Assembly (NCBI GenBank): GCA_905236495.1
Contig: CAJOPV010000198.1
Location: forward strand, 1-7,576
Direction of reading: 5' to 3'
Origin: an uncultured Christensenellaceae bacterium
GTDB lineage: Bacteria > Bacillota > Clostridia > Christensenellales > Aristaeellaceae
DNA: 7,576 nt
Position numbers and translations under genes: made by a program
Shown here: piece by piece, positions 6,391 through 7,576 of the stretch
Layout of the letters: the number at the start of each line of letters is the position of its first letter
Position numbering within the stretch: the stretch's first letter is position 1
The notes under the pieces: model-generated
What the model saw: only the letters and a program-made list of their open reading frames with translations
What the model was told of the DNA's origin: nothing
Databases searched by the model: none

Positions 6391-6688
6391 GCCCGCCCTG
6401 CGGAACAGACGAAAACAATTATACAAGCTATGCGCTGCCGCTGAGCCGTACAGCGGCGCTCCCGGGCGGCAGGCAAAGCGCGCCGGGAAAACGAACGAAA
6501 CAGCCGGAGAAGAACGCAAGCGCTTTTCTCCGGCTGTTCGTTGGTTTCCGCTGTTCAGGAGCCTGTTGACTGTTTCCTGACTTCCAGGCGGAAATGATCA
6601 GTTTTCTATTGGCTGTGTGTTCGTCCGGATGGAATGCAAGGGGCCCCCGCAGCGTCCAGAGATCGGGGAGGCCTCCGGGCTGTTTCCT
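6391..6688. other. Convergent intergenic region without a supported gene
   Basis: This stretch lies between the stop codons of the glycosyltransferase (+) and pduL (-). It holds a small GCCGCTG/CAGCGGC hairpin (6437-6457), the larger bidirectional hairpin annotated separately (6499-6538), and two short GC palindromes (around 6640-6648 and 6668-6677). I find no RNA gene. The open frames crossing it lack a ribosome binding site and recognisable protein features. Confidence 0.55.
6491..6550. terminator. Bidirectional terminator hairpin between convergent genes
   Basis: AACAGCCGGAGAA (6499-6511) is the exact reverse complement of TTCTCCGGCTGTT (6526-6538), with 14 nt between, part of which can pair as well. 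On the + strand it is followed by CGTTGGTTT. On the minus strand it is followed by the more T-rich TCGTTCGTTTT. It probably ends pduL transcription on the minus strand, about 150 nt past the pduL stop, and stops + strand readthrough less efficiently because the T-tracts are interrupted. Confidence 0.62.
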
Positions 6689-7264
6689 TTATTCCACGAT
6701 CTCGCCCATCACGTTGCCGGAGGCGCAGGCGGCGTTGGATTCGTCGGTATCGATATGCATAGCCAGGGCGTACTTGGGGCTGACCCGCACCACCACGTCG
6801 CCGAAGATCAGGGAACGGCTTTCGGTATTGATTTTGACGGACACGATCTGCTTATCGGTGGTGCCGAATTCCGCTGCGTCCTCGGGGGTCATATGGATAT
6901 GGCGCTTAGCGGCGATGACGCCCTGGCTGACCTCCACTTCCCCGCAGGGGCCCACCAGCTTGCAGGCGCCGGAGCCCGCCACATCGCCGCTTTCCCGGAT
7001 AGGGGCATCGACGCCGATGGACCGGGCGTCGGTGAGGGACAATTCGATTTGGGTTTCAGGCCGCACGGGGCCCAGGATGCTGACCCGGGCCAGGGTCTTC
7101 TTGGGGCCAACCACATCCACCCGTTCCTCACTGGCGAACTGACCGGGCTGGGAGAGGTACTTCTTGGGGGTCAATTGATAGCCCTTGCCGAACAGGGTCT
7201 CCAGATCCTGCTGGGTGACGTGTACGTGCCGGGCGGAGGTTTCCACGATGAATTGCTTTGCCAT
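6689..7264 (-). CDS. pduL: PduL-type phosphate propanoyltransferase (phosphotransacylase)
   Basis: This 191-residue protein belongs to the PduL family (PTAC), which interconverts acyl-CoA plus phosphate with acyl-phosphate plus CoA, acting on propanoyl- and often acetyl-CoA, and is unrelated to Pta. Two similar beta-barrel halves each carry a metal-binding His motif: SARHVHV (10-16; His13, His15) and AKRHIHM (119-125; His122, His124). Further conserved features are the IRESGD block (89-94), probably holding the catalytic Arg90, and MHIDTDE (169-175) with His170. The N-terminus starts directly with the fold, so there is no amphipathic encapsulation peptide, and no microcompartment shell genes are visible. 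A cytosolic role in acetate or propionate/ATP metabolism is therefore likelier than a microcompartment role. The start at 7264 has an AGAGGG site 6 nt upstream. It has its own strong promoter, but readthrough from the upstream ABC gene is possible. Confidence 0.94.
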   Translation of the reverse strand: MAKQFIVETSARHVHVTQQDLETLFGKGYQLTPKKYLSQPGQFASEERVDVVGPKKTLARVSILGPVRPETQIELSLTDARSIGVDAPIRESGDVAGSGACKLVGPCGEVEVSQGVIAAKRHIHMTPEDAAEFGTTDKQIVSVKINTESRSLIFGDVVVRVSPKYALAMHIDTDESNAACASGNVMGEIVE

Positions 7265-7299
7265 GCTGATCCCTCTTTCTTGGATGATTTCATGCTTTC

Positions 7300-7327
7300 A
7301 TTATAGCACAGTTTTCCGTATTTTCAA
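7300..7327 (-). promoter_or_regulatory. Strong housekeeping promoter of pduL with extended -10
   Basis: Read on the minus strand: -35 TTGAAA (complement of 7322-7327), a 16-nt spacer, and -10 TATAAT (complement of 7300-7305) preceded by TGC, an extended -10 element. Transcription would start near 7293, leaving a leader of about 28 nt. The -35 lies only 7 nt past the stop codon of the upstream ABC gene. No terminator separates the two. Confidence 0.87.
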
Positions 7328-7334
7328 GCGGCGT

Positions 7335-7576
7335 TTATGACAGCTCGAACATGCCGGTGTAGAGCTGGTAATACTTGCCCTTCTGCTCCAGCAGCTGCTC
7401 GTGGTTGCCGCGCTCGATGATGACGCCGTTTTCCAGCACCATGATGGCCTGAGAGTTGCGGACGGTGGACAGCCGATGGGCGATGACGAACACGGTGCGC
7501 CCCTTCATCAGGCCGTCCATGCCCTTTTCGATGAGGGCTTCGGTGCGGGTATCGATGGAGGAGGTGGCCTCGTCCA
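7335..7576 (-). CDS. ABC exporter, C-terminal end of the ATP-binding domain (partial)
   Basis: Only the last ~80 residues are present, and the gene runs off the right edge of the window. The visible part begins at the Walker B/D-loop (DEATSSIDTRTE, with the catalytic Glu), continues with the H-loop VIAHRLSTVRN (His codon at 7476-7478), and ends with ERGNHEQLLEQKGKYYQLYTGMFELS. This tail is typical of fused membrane/ATPase exporters of the MsbA/LmrA/BmrA type, which often work as heterodimers in Bacillota. The substrate cannot be told from this end. The frame reaches the window edge without a stop or a supported start; an internal ATG at 7520 is not a real start because the conserved motifs continue upstream of it. 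pduL follows 70 nt downstream on the same strand. Confidence 0.93.
   Translation of the reverse strand, partial: DEATSSIDTRTEALIEKGMDGLMKGRTVFVIAHRLSTVRNSQAIMVLENGVIIERGNHEQLLEQKGKYYQLYTGMFELS

Noticed and set aside
6368..6580. 70-residue frame overlapping the glycosyltransferase stop
   Set aside because: It begins with a non-ATG start in the stop region, covers hairpins, lacks a ribosome binding site and has no protein-like features.
6668..6677. GGAGGCCTCC palindrome just after the pduL stop as a terminator
   Set aside because: It has almost no loop and no following T-tract on the minus strand. The hairpin at 6499-6538 is a better candidate.
6617..7306. 229-residue + strand frame opposite pduL
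   Set aside because: The minus-strand protein is an unmistakable PduL. The + frame runs through the pduL promoter and has low-complexity composition.

Overview
The window looks like chromosomal DNA from a GC-rich Bacillota, most likely a gut- or rumen-type member of the Clostridia. The reasons are strong AGGAGG-type ribosome binding sites, compact spacing with intrinsic terminators, a Clostridia-style ECF sigma/zinc anti-sigma pair, a RecD2 helicase, a PduL-type phosphotransacylase and a PRK06851-like ATPase. No species can be assigned from the sequence alone. I see no mobile element, CRISPR array, tRNA or phage gene.

Layout, left to right. The window opens inside the 3' end of a 5S rRNA (+ strand), followed by its terminator. 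A convergent minus-strand gene for a two-repeat P-loop ATPase of the PRK06851 type ends just beyond, with its own terminator hairpin. Its start lies back to back with a + strand operon encoding an ECF sigma factor and a membrane-anchored zinc anti-sigma factor. That operon is preceded by a good ECF-type promoter (TGTAAC, 16 nt, CGTCTA), which suggests autoregulation, and it ends at a clear intrinsic terminator. Next comes recD2 with its own near-consensus housekeeping promoter. A GT4 glycosyltransferase gene then follows across a 77-nt gap. A 317-nt convergent intergenic region with several hairpins separates it from minus-strand pduL. The window ends inside the 3' end of a minus-strand ABC exporter gene.

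The most interesting signal is in the recD2/glycosyltransferase gap: three exact TTTTCAT heptamers starting exactly 11 bp apart (5109, 5120, 5131). This is the architecture of a PhoB/PhoP (Pho box) operator. The downstream protein resembles bacterial diacylglycerol glucosyltransferases, so phosphate-starvation control of glycolipid synthesis is a plausible but unproven reading. Second-tier observations are the loss of the second P-loop in the internally duplicated ATPase, the large unassigned outer domain of the anti-sigma factor, and a perfect 10-bp hairpin in the first codons of recD2.

Apart from the sigma/anti-sigma pair, the genes look like independent housekeeping or stress units rather than one pathway. 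I do not see a clearly new multi-gene system here.
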